From: Arthrobacter sp. AZCC_0090
GTDB lineage: Bacteria > Actinomycetota > Actinomycetes > Actinomycetales > Micrococcaceae
Length of the DNA: 64,000 bases
Direction: 5' to 3'
Assembly: GCF_014207375.1 (NCBI RefSeq)
Contig: NZ_JACHEE010000001.1
Span: 310,001-374,000 of the forward strand
Shown here: piece by piece, positions 23,880 to 32,705 of the stretch
Position numbering within the stretch: position 1 is the first letter of the stretch
Layout: each line of letters begins with the position of its first letter
The notes under the pieces: generated by a model
Told to the model about the DNA's origin: nothing
Seen by the model: the letters and a program-made list of their open reading frames with translations, nothing else
The model's database searches: none
Made by a program: the position numbers and the translations under genes

Positions 23880-24557
23880 ATGGACTTTGAGACTCGACCC
23901 CTGTCTGCCGGCCCGGAGACAACGTTCACCGCCTCCCAAATCCGCGCCGCGGTTCAGGATCTACTGGCGCTCGACGGCCTCCCGCCCATCGTCCAGGTCG
24001 GCCACCCCGTGCTGCGGCAACTCGCCGCACCTTACGATGGCCAGCTCGAGGACACCGAGCTGGCACAATTGATCGAGCGGATGCGGGATGTCATGCACGC
24101 CGCGCCCGGAGTCGGCCTCGCAGCACCCCAGCTCGGCATCCCTTTGCAGTTGGCCGTGCTTGAAGACCATTTCGACGTTGACCCGGTCGCTTCCGAGATC
24201 CGCGGGAGGACACCACTGGGTTTCTTCGCGATCCTGAACCCCCGGTACGAGCCCGAAGGGACGTCTACGGCATCGTTCTATGAAGGCTGCCTGTCGATGC
24301 GTGGATTCCAGGCCGTGGTGACGCGGCATCGGGATGTTCACCTGCACTACCAACGTCCTGATGGAAGTACGGCCTCGGAAGGATTCTCCGGATGGCAGGC
24401 ACGGATAGTCCAACACGAGACCGACCACCTGCGCGGCGGACTCTATTTGGACAGGGCCGAGCTACGGTCCCTTGCCGATGATCAGCAATACAGCGCCCAT
24501 TGGGCGTACCCCGGAATCGACGAGGCGCGCCGCGGGCTGGGATTCCTTAACTCTTAG
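23880..24557 (+). CDS. def: Peptide deformylase
   Basis: It removes the N-formyl group from nascent proteins. The 225-residue product contains all three motifs: GVGLAAPQLG (77-86), EGCLSM with the metal ligand Cys137, and QHETDH with His179, Glu180 and His183. The N-terminal 35 residues are an extension compared with short deformylases. It converges on the S9 peptidase gene and overlaps its end by 11 bases. Confidence 0.95.
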   Translation: MDFETRPLSAGPETTFTASQIRAAVQDLLALDGLPPIVQVGHPVLRQLAAPYDGQLEDTELAQLIERMRDVMHAAPGVGLAAPQLGIPLQLAVLEDHFDVDPVASEIRGRTPLGFFAILNPRYEPEGTSTASFYEGCLSMRGFQAVVTRHRDVHLHYQRPDGSTASEGFSGWQARIVQHETDHLRGGLYLDRAELRSLADDQQYSAHWAYPGIDEARRGLGFLNS

Positions 24558-26574
24558 CCGTGCCGGATTCGCGCGATGGGTTTGCCGCGGAAGGCAGGTA
24601 CTTTGCCCACCATGCGAGGATTTGTTCGAAGCGCCGGCGGCGGTGATGTGGCGTTCCCGAACGCGAAAGTTCGTGGTCCTCGCCGGGGAAGAGTAGCAGC
24701 GCAGTCTCCACGCCCTGCGCCTTCAGGGCGGCAAAGTAGCGCTGGCCCTGTTCAACCGGGCAACGGAGATCGTTTTCGCTGTGGATAACGAGCGTAGGCG
24801 TCTGGACGCCATTCACGACGGCCATGGGACTTTGAGCCGCCATCTGCTCGGGCAATCCACCCGTATATTGGCCGCCGAAGAACCACCCGATATCCGAGGA
24901 GCCTTCGAAACTGACGGGGTCAAGGAAACCCCGCTCCACAATGGCCGCCTTGAAGCGGTGTTCATGTCCGATGACCCAGGCCGTCAGATATCCGCCATAG
25001 GACCCACCCATGATGCCGATCGCTTCCCTGTCCATCAGTGGGAAGGCGTCCAAGGCGCCGTCCAGGAAGGCAAGCACATCCGCCATGTCCACCGTGCCCA
25101 CTTTCTCCTTGATGGCGCCGCCGTGTGCCTGACCGTATCCGGCAGAACCACGGGGGTTGCACATCAGCACGGCATATCCCGCCTCGGCATACACCTGGGC
25201 CTCATCGAAGAACGCAGCTGTGTATTGTGCGAACGGCCCGCCATGAATGGTCAGCAGCACCGGATGTGGACCTTGCCCCTCCGGCAGAACCGCCCAGCCA
25301 TGGACCGGGTAGCCATCCTTGCCAGTCGCAGTGAATTCCTGCGGTTCAAGAATCGTTGCTTCGGCTCGGAGTGCCTTGGCGAAGTCCGTCAGCACGCGCA
25401 GCCCGCCCTGGTCCAGAACACCGAGTTCGCCATTGCTTGACGCGTCGCTGAAGCTGACCGACACCACGCCACCCACGGCGGAAGCACCCCCGGCCACCCG
25501 AGCCCCTTCGAGCAGGACCGCACTCCCGCCGTCGGCCGTCCATTTGACCAGCTCAACGCTCCCCCGCCGGGCGTTGAGACCAAGCACGCCATCTGCCCCG
25601 AAAGGTTCGAGGGGGCCGGAAATGTCCTGGTTCTCCATATCGCTCAGCATGGTGGCTTCGCCCCCGCGAGCAGGCATCACATACAGGGCTGTGTTCCTGG
25701 CGACGAAGTCCAGACCGTCGTCGCCGAGGTCTTGCGCCGTAAAGAACAGCCATTCGCCGTCGATCGATTCGCAGGCTTCGTGGACAGACTGCGGCGCAGC
25801 GTCCGGCCGCACGGCCTCTGGCTCGCCGCCTCCGCCCGGGACGCGATAGATCCCGGAAGCGATATCGGCGTCGTGCCCTTTATGGAGTGATGCAACAAAG
25901 TAGACGCTCTCGCCATTGCGGCTGAAGGACGGTGACGTGTGATCGGCGTCGTCGAACGTCAACTGGACCGCCGTCGGCAGCAAACTCGGCGGATCAGCTC
26001 CGTTGTCTTTCGCCGCCCGACCCACGGGAGCCACAGGGGGTTCCGCTCCAGGCTCCGGGACGTCGACCACGAACAGTTGGGCTGGCTTGTCCGCCGTGTA
26101 GCCAAGCCCGTTGAGCCGGTACTGGTTGTCCGTGATCAGCCGGGGGTCTTCGCTTCCCGGTCCCACGCCGTCAACGGTCCCATAGCGGCCTTGTTCCGGA
26201 ACCCGCGTCGAGAACACAATCCGGCGCGAATCAGGCGACCAGGAAAACTCCGAGACTCCCAATTTTTGTTCCGTGATGGCTTGGGGCTCTCCGCCGTCGG
26301 CTTCCACGACGTGCAGCTGCGGCTTGCCGTCCGGCGTCGCCCGAAGAAATGCCAGCACCCTGCCGTCCGGCGAAAATGCCGGGGCGGTATCCCTGAATCC
26401 CCGGGTGATCCGGCGGGGCGGCACAGCGGGGTCGAAAGCAACACTCCAGAGTTGCCCTACGTACGCATCGGCGTCGAAATCCGGCCGGGTGACGGCCACG
26501 ACTGCGCGGGTGCCGTCAGGGTGGGCGGCAGGGGAAGAGACGGACTTCAGCAGCGGGAGTTGTTCGGCTTTCAC
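24547..26574 (-). CDS. S9 family prolyl-oligopeptidase-type peptidase
   Basis: A 675-residue cytoplasmic serine peptidase of the S9 (acylaminoacyl-peptidase/DPP-IV) type. The N-terminal half consists of WD40/TolB-like propeller repeats (for example GVSEFSWSPDSRRIVF). The C-terminal hydrolase domain holds the nucleophile in GGSYGGY, an Asp in HSENDLRCPVEQ and the His in FPGEDHEL. GTG 26574 has TAGGCT seven bases upstream. It is probably monocistronic and divergent from the rRNA methyltransferase-like gene. Confidence 0.93.
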   Translation of the reverse strand: MKAEQLPLLKSVSSPAAHPDGTRAVVAVTRPDFDADAYVGQLWSVAFDPAVPPRRITRGFRDTAPAFSPDGRVLAFLRATPDGKPQLHVVEADGGEPQAITEQKLGVSEFSWSPDSRRIVFSTRVPEQGRYGTVDGVGPGSEDPRLITDNQYRLNGLGYTADKPAQLFVVDVPEPGAEPPVAPVGRAAKDNGADPPSLLPTAVQLTFDDADHTSPSFSRNGESVYFVASLHKGHDADIASGIYRVPGGGGEPEAVRPDAAPQSVHEACESIDGEWLFFTAQDLGDDGLDFVARNTALYVMPARGGEATMLSDMENQDISGPLEPFGADGVLGLNARRGSVELVKWTADGGSAVLLEGARVAGGASAVGGVVSVSFSDASSNGELGVLDQGGLRVLTDFAKALRAEATILEPQEFTATGKDGYPVHGWAVLPEGQGPHPVLLTIHGGPFAQYTAAFFDEAQVYAEAGYAVLMCNPRGSAGYGQAHGGAIKEKVGTVDMADVLAFLDGALDAFPLMDREAIGIMGGSYGGYLTAWVIGHEHRFKAAIVERGFLDPVSFEGSSDIGWFFGGQYTGGLPEQMAAQSPMAVVNGVQTPTLVIHSENDLRCPVEQGQRYFAALKAQGVETALLLFPGEDHELSRSGTPHHRRRRFEQILAWWAKYLPSAANPSRESGTAKS

Positions 26575-26581
26575 GCTGGTG

Positions 26582-26635
26582 AGCCTAGCGGCCGACCCGC
26601 CGCGACGGTATGCGCCACTCCGGCCACCGTAGGAT
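26582..26635. promoter_or_regulatory. Divergent -10 boxes for S9 peptidase and RlmA-like gene
   Basis: On the minus strand TAGGCT (26587-26582) ends seven bases before GTG 26574. On the plus strand TAGGAT (26630-26635) ends seven bases before ATG 26643. Both genes lack a ribosome site, which fits two leaderless transcripts from one 68-base gap. Confidence 0.45.
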
Positions 26636-26642
26636 TGTCCGT

Positions 26643-27497
26643 ATGCTTTCCGACGCCGTCCCTTCCCTGCGCTGCCCGGTCTGCCAGGGGCCTTTCGGGC
26701 TCAGGGGTGCGGCCCCCTTTTCGCTGAAGTGCGTCGCCGGCCACAATTTCGATGCCGCGAAACAGGGCTACTTCAACCTGCTCACCGGCAAGGGCACGGT
26801 CTTCGAGGCGGACACGGCAGAGATGGTCGCGGCCCGCAACGAGTTCCTGGGCGGCGGCCATTACGCCCCGCTCGCCGATGCGATCGCGAGGCTGGCGGCT
26901 CCCGTCCTATCAGAGCCGGGATCCCTCGTCCTGGACGCCGGCACGGGCACCGGCCACTATCTACATACAGTGCTGGAGCGCACTCCCGCGGCCGCTATTG
27001 GCATCGATATCTCGAAGTTCGCCCTCCGCCGGGCAGCACGGATGAATCCCGGCGCCATTAATCTTGTGTGGGACATCTGGCGTCCCTTACCGCTCGCCGA
27101 CCATGCGGTCGATGCCATCATCGTGGTCTTTGCGCCGCGGAATCCTCCGGAGTTCGCACGCGTATTGCGCCCTGGAGGCCGAGTGGTCGTGGTGACTCCA
27201 CGGAACGGTCATCTCAAGGAGATTGCGGACCGCACCGGGATGCTCAGTATCGAGCCTGGCAAAGACGAGCGCCTGGCCGAGTCCATGCAGGAATTCTTCA
27301 CTGCTGCGGATTCCGTCCAACTCGATGTGCCGCTCACACTCAATGGGCGCGATATTGCCGATGTCGCCTTCATGGGCCCGGCGGGCCACCACCTTGAGCG
27401 CTCCGTCTTGTTGACGTCGACCGCCGCAGAATCATCAGTGCGTGCCATCGCAAAGTTCACCCTCAGTGTTTTCACTGCCCCGGAGGGACGCTCCTAA
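26643..27497 (+). CDS. RlmA/TlrB-type 23S rRNA (guanine-N1) methyltransferase
   Basis: A 284-residue methyltransferase with an N-terminal zinc ribbon (Cys11, Cys14, Cys30, His34), the family sequence FDAAKQGYFNLL and a class I SAM domain (VLDAGTGTGHYL). RlmA-type enzymes methylate G745 or G748 in helix 35 of 23S rRNA; TlrB confers tylosin and mycinamicin resistance. Which base is modified here cannot be read from sequence. ATG 26643 is preferred over the open frame back to 26610 because of the -10 box at 26630. Confidence 0.9.
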   Translation: MLSDAVPSLRCPVCQGPFGLRGAAPFSLKCVAGHNFDAAKQGYFNLLTGKGTVFEADTAEMVAARNEFLGGGHYAPLADAIARLAAPVLSEPGSLVLDAGTGTGHYLHTVLERTPAAAIGIDISKFALRRAARMNPGAINLVWDIWRPLPLADHAVDAIIVVFAPRNPPEFARVLRPGGRVVVVTPRNGHLKEIADRTGMLSIEPGKDERLAESMQEFFTAADSVQLDVPLTLNGRDIADVAFMGPAGHHLERSVLLTSTAAESSVRAIAKFTLSVFTAPEGRS

Positions 27498-27606
27498 CGC
27501 GAAGCTTCGCACCGGACTAGGATGGAAAAACAGCGACTGTGATTTTGCCGACGCTGCAGTCCGGATCAGGCCGGCTGCCGCCGCAAGTCCGGAAACAGGG
27601 GGAACG

Positions 27607-28068
27607 ATGTTTGAATGGCTTGGCAGCAACTGGTGGGCTCTCTGGCTCACGGTTTTCCTCGCGTTTGCCGTAGTGGAAATGCTGACACTCAACTTCTTCT
27701 TCATCATGCTCGGCGGTGGTGCGTTGGCTGCACTGGTCGCGGACTTCGCCGGAGCTGATCTCTGGCTTCAAACCGTCGTCTTTTGCGTCGTGTCCTTGCT
27801 CATGATCGCCTTCGTCCGCCCGATCGCCCTGAGGCATCTGCACAAGGGCCCCGCCGAACAGCGTACCAACGTGGACCGCCTGATCGGCCAATCGGCGCTC
27901 GTCATGGAGCCCGTCTCCGCGACGGCAGGATTGGTGAAGATCGGTGGCGACGTGTGGACCGCCCGCAGCGCCGCGGGAATCATTGACGCCGGCCGGACAG
28001 TGCAAGTCACCAGGATTGACGGCGCGACGGCGGTAGTCGCCTCACCGGCGGAAAACAGCCCGCACTGA
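27607..28068 (+). CDS. NfeD family membrane protein
   Basis: A 153-residue short-type NfeD protein with two or three transmembrane segments, followed by a soluble OB-fold (RLIGQSALVMEPVSATAGLV). NfeD proteins are encoded next to SPFH/stomatin proteins and are thought to act with them in membrane organisation. Here the SPFH gene follows 85 bases later. AGGGGGAAC upstream of ATG 27607 sets the start. Confidence 0.88.
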   Translation: MFEWLGSNWWALWLTVFLAFAVVEMLTLNFFFIMLGGGALAALVADFAGADLWLQTVVFCVVSLLMIAFVRPIALRHLHKGPAEQRTNVDRLIGQSALVMEPVSATAGLVKIGGDVWTARSAAGIIDAGRTVQVTRIDGATAVVASPAENSPH

Positions 28069-28153
28069 GCGGCGTCCCATGGCAGGACAACAATCGGCGC
28101 CTTGCCGTACACAAGACCGCATCAAATACGTAACTGGGGAATGAAGGAGATGT

Positions 28154-29173
28154 ATGGATAGCTTGGGAGGAACTGCAGCCGCGATCGTGCTGCTCGTTCT
28201 CGTCATATTTGTGATCATCGTGTTGGTTCGCTCGATCAGGATCATCCCGCAAGCGCGCGCTGGCGTCGTCGAACGCCTCGGTAAATACCAGCGCACGCTC
28301 AACCCCGGGCTCACCATCCTGATCCCCTTCGTCGACCGCCTGCTGCCGCTGTTGGATCTTCGCGAACAAGTGGTTTCCTTCCCGCCTCAGCCGGTGATTA
28401 CCGAAGACAACCTGGTTGTTTCCATCGACACGGTGGTCTACTTCCAGGTGACGGATCCTCGGGCCGCGACCTACGAGATCGCCAACTACATCCAGGCTGT
28501 TGAACAGCTGACCACCACAACGCTCCGTAATGTGGTGGGCGGCCTGAATCTCGAAGAAGCGCTCACCTCGCGTGATCAGATCAACGGCCAGCTCCGCGGG
28601 GTCTTGGACGAAGCCACGGGACGCTGGGGAATCCGCGTTTCACGCGTGGAGCTCAAGGCAATCGACCCACCCCACTCCATCCAGGACTCGATGGAAAAAC
28701 AGATGCGGGCCGAGCGCGACCGGCGTGCCGCAATTCTGACCGCCGAAGGTACCAAGCAGTCACAGATCCTGACGGCCGAAGGCCAGCGGCAGGCTGCAAT
28801 CCTTGCCGCCGAGGGTGACGCAAAGGCGGCTATCCTGCGCGCCGACGGTGAAGCCCAAGCCATCCAGAAGGTCTTCGATGCCATCCACAAGGGCAATCCG
28901 GATCAAAAGCTGCTGGCCTATCAATACCTTCAGACCTTGCCGAAGATCGCGGAAGGATCATCCAACAAACTGTGGATCATCCCCAGCGAGGTCGGTGAAG
29001 CGCTCAAGGGTATCGGCGGCGCACTGGGAGGCGTCAACGGAGGTTCCGGCGTTGCAGACCTGTTCAGCGATTCCGGGAAACCCCCGGCCGAGGTTTCCGC
29101 TCCGGCTGCCACCACTGCAGTGAGTTCCGGACACGCTGAATCGACGCCAGCTACACAGGAACCGTCGCCGTAA
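28154..29173 (+). CDS. SPFH/stomatin (QmcA-like) protein
   Basis: A 339-residue SPFH-domain protein with one N-terminal transmembrane helix (about 8-28), the band-7 domain (ARAGVVERLGKYQRTLNPGL onward), then a long Ala/Glu/Gln coiled coil with repeated AEGxxQ units and a Gly/Ser/Pro-rich tail. It forms membrane-associated oligomers. It pairs with the NfeD gene just upstream. GGAG seven bases before the ATG gives the start. A strong terminator follows. Confidence 0.93.
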   Translation: MDSLGGTAAAIVLLVLVIFVIIVLVRSIRIIPQARAGVVERLGKYQRTLNPGLTILIPFVDRLLPLLDLREQVVSFPPQPVITEDNLVVSIDTVVYFQVTDPRAATYEIANYIQAVEQLTTTTLRNVVGGLNLEEALTSRDQINGQLRGVLDEATGRWGIRVSRVELKAIDPPHSIQDSMEKQMRAERDRRAAILTAEGTKQSQILTAEGQRQAAILAAEGDAKAAILRADGEAQAIQKVFDAIHKGNPDQKLLAYQYLQTLPKIAEGSSNKLWIIPSEVGEALKGIGGALGGVNGGSGVADLFSDSGKPPAEVSAPAATTAVSSGHAESTPATQEPSP

Positions 29174-29188
29174 CCGCGGACAGCTTGC

Positions 29189-29223
29189 AGGGGGACTGGC
29201 CAAATTCTTTGGCCGGTCCCCCT
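29189..29223 (+). terminator. Terminator after the NfeD-SPFH operon
   Basis: A 16-pair stem (29189-29204 with 29208-29223, a single T:G wobble, three-base loop) ends the SPFH transcript just before the rbpA promoters. Confidence 0.8.
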
Positions 29224-29227
29224 CGCT

Positions 29228-29257
29228 TTGTCCTGCCTGCATCGATCCGAGTATAAT
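29228..29257 (+). promoter_or_regulatory. Housekeeping-type promoter of rbpA
   Basis: TTGTCC (29228-29233), an 18-base spacer and a perfect TATAAT (29252-29257) form the clearest SigA-type promoter in the window, giving a leader of about 150 bases. Confidence 0.65.
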
Positions 29258-29288
29258 GGTGTATTTGTCCGGCCGGTTCAGTCCGAAC

Positions 29289-29314
29289 GGAACATTAACG
29301 CTTGGTCAGGCGTT
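29289..29314 (+). promoter_or_regulatory. SigR/SigH-type promoter of rbpA
   Basis: GGAAC (29289-29293) and GTT (29312-29314) are separated by exactly 18 bases, matching the thiol-stress sigma consensus GGAAT/C-N18-GTT. In Streptomyces coelicolor rbpA is a known SigR target, which supports the assignment. Confidence 0.6.
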
Positions 29315-29416
29315 TCATCTAGTGATGCAACGTGTGCATACAGTAGCCCGGGCGGCGTCGATTCGGCGTCCGGCTAGCGCGGAGCCTGGTTCCGTGAACA
29401 GACAGAGGGAGTAATC

Positions 29417-29764
29417 ATGAGCGATCGCAGCCTGCGGGGCATGCGTCTTGGCGCCCAGAGCATGGAAACCGAATCCGGTGTCGAGCCGGCACCGCGCCAG
29501 AGGGTTGAATACCGTTGCGCGGACGGGGAACAGGTCTTCGTGACCTTCTCGTCCGAAGCGGAAATTCCCCCTGTTTGGGTTTCCAAGACGGGCAAGGAAG
29601 CGCTCCTGGTTGATGGCGAACGCCCTGTTGACACCAACGAGAAGGCCGTCCGCACCCACTGGGACATGCTGCTGGAACGCCGTAGCCTTCCCGAACTCGA
29701 GCAGATCCTCGAAGACCGGCTGAACATCCTGCGCGAGCGTCGCGGGGAGCGCCGCTCGGCATAA
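29417..29764 (+). CDS. rbpA: RNA polymerase-binding protein RbpA
   Basis: This 115-residue actinobacterial transcription factor binds RNA polymerase with the primary sigma factor and stabilises the open complex. It contains the typical N-terminal SLRGMRLGAQSMETE, the core fold (VEYRCADGEQVFVTFSSEAE), the basic linker and the C-terminal sigma-interaction helix (RTHWDMLLERRSLPELEQIL). The gene has two recognisable promoter types upstream and a strong terminator. Its neighbour on the opposite strand, the mannosyltransferase gene, is also next to rbpA in mycobacteria. Confidence 0.96.
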   Translation: MSDRSLRGMRLGAQSMETESGVEPAPRQRVEYRCADGEQVFVTFSSEAEIPPVWVSKTGKEALLVDGERPVDTNEKAVRTHWDMLLERRSLPELEQILEDRLNILRERRGERRSA

Positions 29765-29778
29765 CGCGCCGGCCCAAG

Positions 29779-29826
29779 ACGAAGGCCGGGTCCGCACTCT
29801 TCGCAGAGCGCGGACCCGGCCTTCGT
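29779..29826. terminator. Bidirectional terminator between rbpA and the mannosyltransferase gene
   Basis: A perfect 17-pair stem (29779-29795 with 29810-29826) lies between two convergent genes. TTTG follows it on the plus strand. Confidence 0.8.
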
Positions 29827-29836
29827 TTGTCCTGCC

Positions 29837-30580
29837 CTACTTTGAAGCCGGAGCCTTTTTCCCGGTCAACGATGCCCAGCGGGCGGCCAACCCCCACTTG
29901 GTCACGTTGATCATGGCTTCAACAACGATGTTGCCGCTCATCTTCGACGCCCCTAGTTCGCGCTCCACAAAGGTGATGGGGCGTTCTACGATTTTCAGTC
30001 CGAGTTTGGCGACCCGCCACGCAAGGTCCACCTGGAAGCCGTAGCCGACCGATTCGACCTGGTCCAGCTTGAGCGCCTCAAGGGTGCTGCGGCGGAAGGC
30101 GCGGTACCCCCCGGTAATGTCCTTGATCTTCAGGCCAAGCATGATGCGGGCGTACGTGCTGCCCGTGCGTGAGATCGCCTGGCGGTACAGCGGCCAGTTC
30201 ACAGTTCCTCCGCCGGGAACCCAACGTGAGCCCATGGCGAGGTCTGCGCCGTCGTTGATGGCATCCAGCAACAACGGCAGTTGCTCGGGCTGGTGAGAAC
30301 CATCAGCGTCCATCTCTACGAGGACGTCATAGCCAGCCGCCATACCCCACTTGAATCCGGCGATATAGGCGGCCCCGAGGCCTTCTTTGCCTTTGCGGTG
30401 GAGTACATGAACCTGGCTGTCCTCGGCCGCGATGCTGTCGGCGAGCTGTCCCGTGCCGTCAGGGCTGTTGTCGTCGACAACCAAGACGTCAGAAGCGGGG
30501 ACAGCGGCACGTAGCCGTCCGAGGGTCTTGGGTAGCGATTCCAGCTCGTTATACGTTGGGATGATCGTCAGGACACGCAA
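29837..30580 (-). CDS. Polyprenol monophosphomannose synthase (GT2)
   Basis: A 247-residue glycosyltransferase family 2 enzyme like Ppm1/DPM1, transferring mannose from GDP-mannose to polyprenyl phosphate for lipoglycan and protein mannosylation. It has the N-terminal TIIPTYNE, the DDNSPDGTG and [11 protein letters not shown] metal/nucleotide motifs and GSRWVPGGG. There is no lipoprotein N-acyltransferase domain fused to it. The start is TTG 30580, with AAGGAAAGG seven bases upstream. The region upstream is long and structured. Confidence 0.92.
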   Translation of the reverse strand: MRVLTIIPTYNELESLPKTLGRLRAAVPASDVLVVDDNSPDGTGQLADSIAAEDSQVHVLHRKGKEGLGAAYIAGFKWGMAAGYDVLVEMDADGSHQPEQLPLLLDAINDGADLAMGSRWVPGGGTVNWPLYRQAISRTGSTYARIMLGLKIKDITGGYRAFRRSTLEALKLDQVESVGYGFQVDLAWRVAKLGLKIVERPITFVERELGASKMSGNIVVEAMINVTKWGLAARWASLTGKKAPASK

Positions 30581-30939
30581 GAAGAGGCCTTTCCTTGATG
30601 GAGCGGTCAGTCGGCCAGAGCAACAGCATGGCTGGGATTCCGGCGCAACTCTCCATTATAGGACGACAACCCGGCGTACTCAGGGCCAAGTGTGGCCCTC
30701 GACACGCTGAGCGCGCTTGGCCGCGGGCAGGTCCACAGGCCCAGGTCCAGTGCCGGCCCGTGTTTTCAACTCGAGGCCGAACCGTTTTCTGCTGCACAGT
30801 GGACCTGCCCACTACGAGTGCCACGGTCTGGAAAGCAGGCCCGCTGTTTTGACACGGACCCCACCGTGGCCAGACCGCCAGGTGTTCCCTGTGGCAGCCT
30901 GTTGACCCTAAATGCTACGGGCTTCACAAATCCTGTCAA
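30581..30939 (-). promoter_or_regulatory. Structured leader or non-coding RNA region upstream of the mannosyltransferase gene
   Basis: On the minus strand a promoter-like TTGACA (30939-30934), 16-base spacer and TAGCAT (30917-30912) lie about 330 bases before the TTG start. A second TATAAT lies at 30660-30655. Between them are a 12-base perfect inverted repeat (30725-30736 with 30799-30810), a 7-base hairpin (30682-30699), and two mutually exclusive pairings (30820-30827 with 30863-30870, and 30825-30831 with 30870-30876). No credible protein is encoded. It may be a regulated 5' leader or a separate RNA. Confidence 0.45.
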
Positions 30940-30945
30940 GCGCCT

Positions 30946-30981
30946 CCTGACCTGCGGTTTCACTCATAGACGCAGGTCAGG
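30946..30981. terminator. Hairpin downstream of the amidohydrolase gene
   Basis: CCTGACCTGCG and CGCAGGTCAGG form a perfect 11-pair stem with a 14-base loop, 31 bases beyond the amidohydrolase stop. There is no T-run. It lies directly upstream of the TTGACA of the next transcript. Confidence 0.5.
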
Positions 30982-31011
30982 GGGCCTTCAGGATCGGCAG
31001 GATATTTGCAA

Positions 31012-32673
31012 CTATGACCGTAATGAATCACTTGAGAAGAGCTCCCGACCTTCGCGCACGGTCTGCAGGCAGGCGGGGTCGTTTCCGCTGTCCAGCGCGG
31101 GCAGAAGGGGCGTGCGGGCGCGTGGATCCGTGGACCAGGATTGGACACGGTCATCTGCCACCTGAACCATCAGTTCTTCAACTTCCCATACCGCAAAGCT
31201 TGCAGGCGCCCCGGGAACCAATTGCCCCATGAGCGGATTGCGCTGCTTGCTGGCCCGCCAACCCGCCCGGGTGTGTCCCAGAAAAGCGGCCCGTGCCGAA
31301 ATACGCTGATCCGGATTGCTGTGCTCCAAGCATGCCCTGACGCTGGACCATGGGCGCAACGGGGTGACCGGGCTGTCGCTTCCAAAGCACACAGGCACCC
31401 CGGTGGAGTAGTAGGAGGCGAAGGGGTTCATCGCTGCACTCCGGGCGCCCAGTCGCTGTTCATAGAGTTTTCCTGCTCCGCCCCAGGCGGCATCGAACGC
31501 AGGCTGGGCGCTCACGGTGATCGAGTACTTGGCAAGACGGGCGAGATCAGAAGCATCCGCCATTTCCACGTGCTCAAGGCGATGCGCCGCTGCACGGACC
31601 CGCTGCTCCCCCACTTCTGCAGCGGCAAGGTCCAAGGCATCCAGCGCAGTCTTCAGGCCGGCGTCGCCGATGACATGGAAACCTGCCTGGATACCCAAGG
31701 CTGAACAAGCGGCCAGATGGCGGGCGGCCTCGTCCACAGAGAGATACAGGCTTCCACGGTGCCCCGGCGCGTCAGAGTAGTCGGAGCGAAGGGCTGCCGT
31801 ACGGGACCCGATGGAACCGTCGATGTTCAAATCGCCGGCCAAGCCAAGAACAGGCACGTCCAAGCCTGCCAGGATGGAAGCGGCATGCTCGGCAGAGGCG
31901 GCAAGCTCGCCCCAATAGGGCAGGATCTCGGCGACACCCTCCCTGCTTTCGTTCCACGACGAGGACATCCGCAGGTCCTCGACACTGCATAGGTGTGGCG
32001 CCGCCATCTCTGCCAGAGCCACGTAGCCGTTAGCCGCAGCCTCGCGGAGGGCCAGTTCTTGGTACCGGCGGCGCTCGGCTTCGGGGAACTGCCGGGCGAC
32101 CAACCGCGAGGCAGTATGGGCTGCCCGCAGAACGTGCGCCGACCCGTCGTAGCCGTCAAGGCCGTCGAGGCCGGCATCTGAAACCAAGGACGATGACGCG
32201 AGGCCTGAGTGCGCGTCCACTCGCGCTAGATACACCTTGCGTCCACCGGCGGCGCGTTCGAGTTGTTCCAAAGTGGGCAGTGTACTGTCCTGCCAGGTCG
32301 ATTCATCCCAGCCATGGCCCAGTACGGTGCCGGCGGCGCCAAGGGACTTCGCGGCGCGCGCGACGACGTCGAGCAGTTCCCGGGCCGAGCGGACCCCGGC
32401 CAGTTGGGGTGCATCGGATGCAATTCCAGTCTCGGTGAGATGCATGTGTGAATCTACGAAACCGGGAGCCAACAAGGCACCCCGCAAATTGATCATTTCC
32501 ATCGAGGAATCGGCAATGGACGTCGCGGCTTGCTCTGAACCGACCCAGGCAACGGTGTCTCCGTCGACCAGCATTGCCGTCGCAAAAGGGTCTGCCGCGG
32601 TATAGACGGAACCGTTCCGGTACATCGTGACCTTGCGGGGCTTGGTTTCGGTGGGCATGCCTGGATGGGTCAT
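31012..32673 (-). CDS. YtcJ-like amidohydrolase
   Basis: A 553-residue metal-dependent amidohydrolase of the YtcJ/N-substituted-formamide-deformylase group. The N-terminal metal motif PGFVDSHMHL, the mid-domain GFHVIGDAGLKTALDA, the HRLEH block and the C-terminal FGSDSPVTPL Asp motif are all present. The substrate is unknown. ATG 32673 has AAGGAG seven bases upstream. The frame is open further upstream, but that part overlaps helY. It follows helY by 32 bases on the same strand. Confidence 0.9.
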   Translation of the reverse strand: MTHPGMPTETKPRKVTMYRNGSVYTAADPFATAMLVDGDTVAWVGSEQAATSIADSSMEMINLRGALLAPGFVDSHMHLTETGIASDAPQLAGVRSARELLDVVARAAKSLGAAGTVLGHGWDESTWQDSTLPTLEQLERAAGGRKVYLARVDAHSGLASSSLVSDAGLDGLDGYDGSAHVLRAAHTASRLVARQFPEAERRRYQELALREAAANGYVALAEMAAPHLCSVEDLRMSSSWNESREGVAEILPYWGELAASAEHAASILAGLDVPVLGLAGDLNIDGSIGSRTAALRSDYSDAPGHRGSLYLSVDEAARHLAACSALGIQAGFHVIGDAGLKTALDALDLAAAEVGEQRVRAAAHRLEHVEMADASDLARLAKYSITVSAQPAFDAAWGGAGKLYEQRLGARSAAMNPFASYYSTGVPVCFGSDSPVTPLRPWSSVRACLEHSNPDQRISARAAFLGHTRAGWRASKQRNPLMGQLVPGAPASFAVWEVEELMVQVADDRVQSWSTDPRARTPLLPALDSGNDPACLQTVREGRELFSSDSLRS

Positions 32674-32705
32674 GGAAATGCTCCTTGCTGGGAATCTGTG
32701 GTGGG

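Noticed and set aside
27442..27606. Extended N-terminus of the NfeD protein
   Set aside because: It overlaps the RlmA-like gene, lacks NfeD features, and a good ribosome site precedes ATG 27607.
30692..31165. 157-codon plus-strand frame between the mannosyltransferase and amidohydrolase genes
   Set aside because: It has no ribosome site and no family features, and it runs antisense into the amidohydrolase gene. The region is better explained as structured non-coding sequence.
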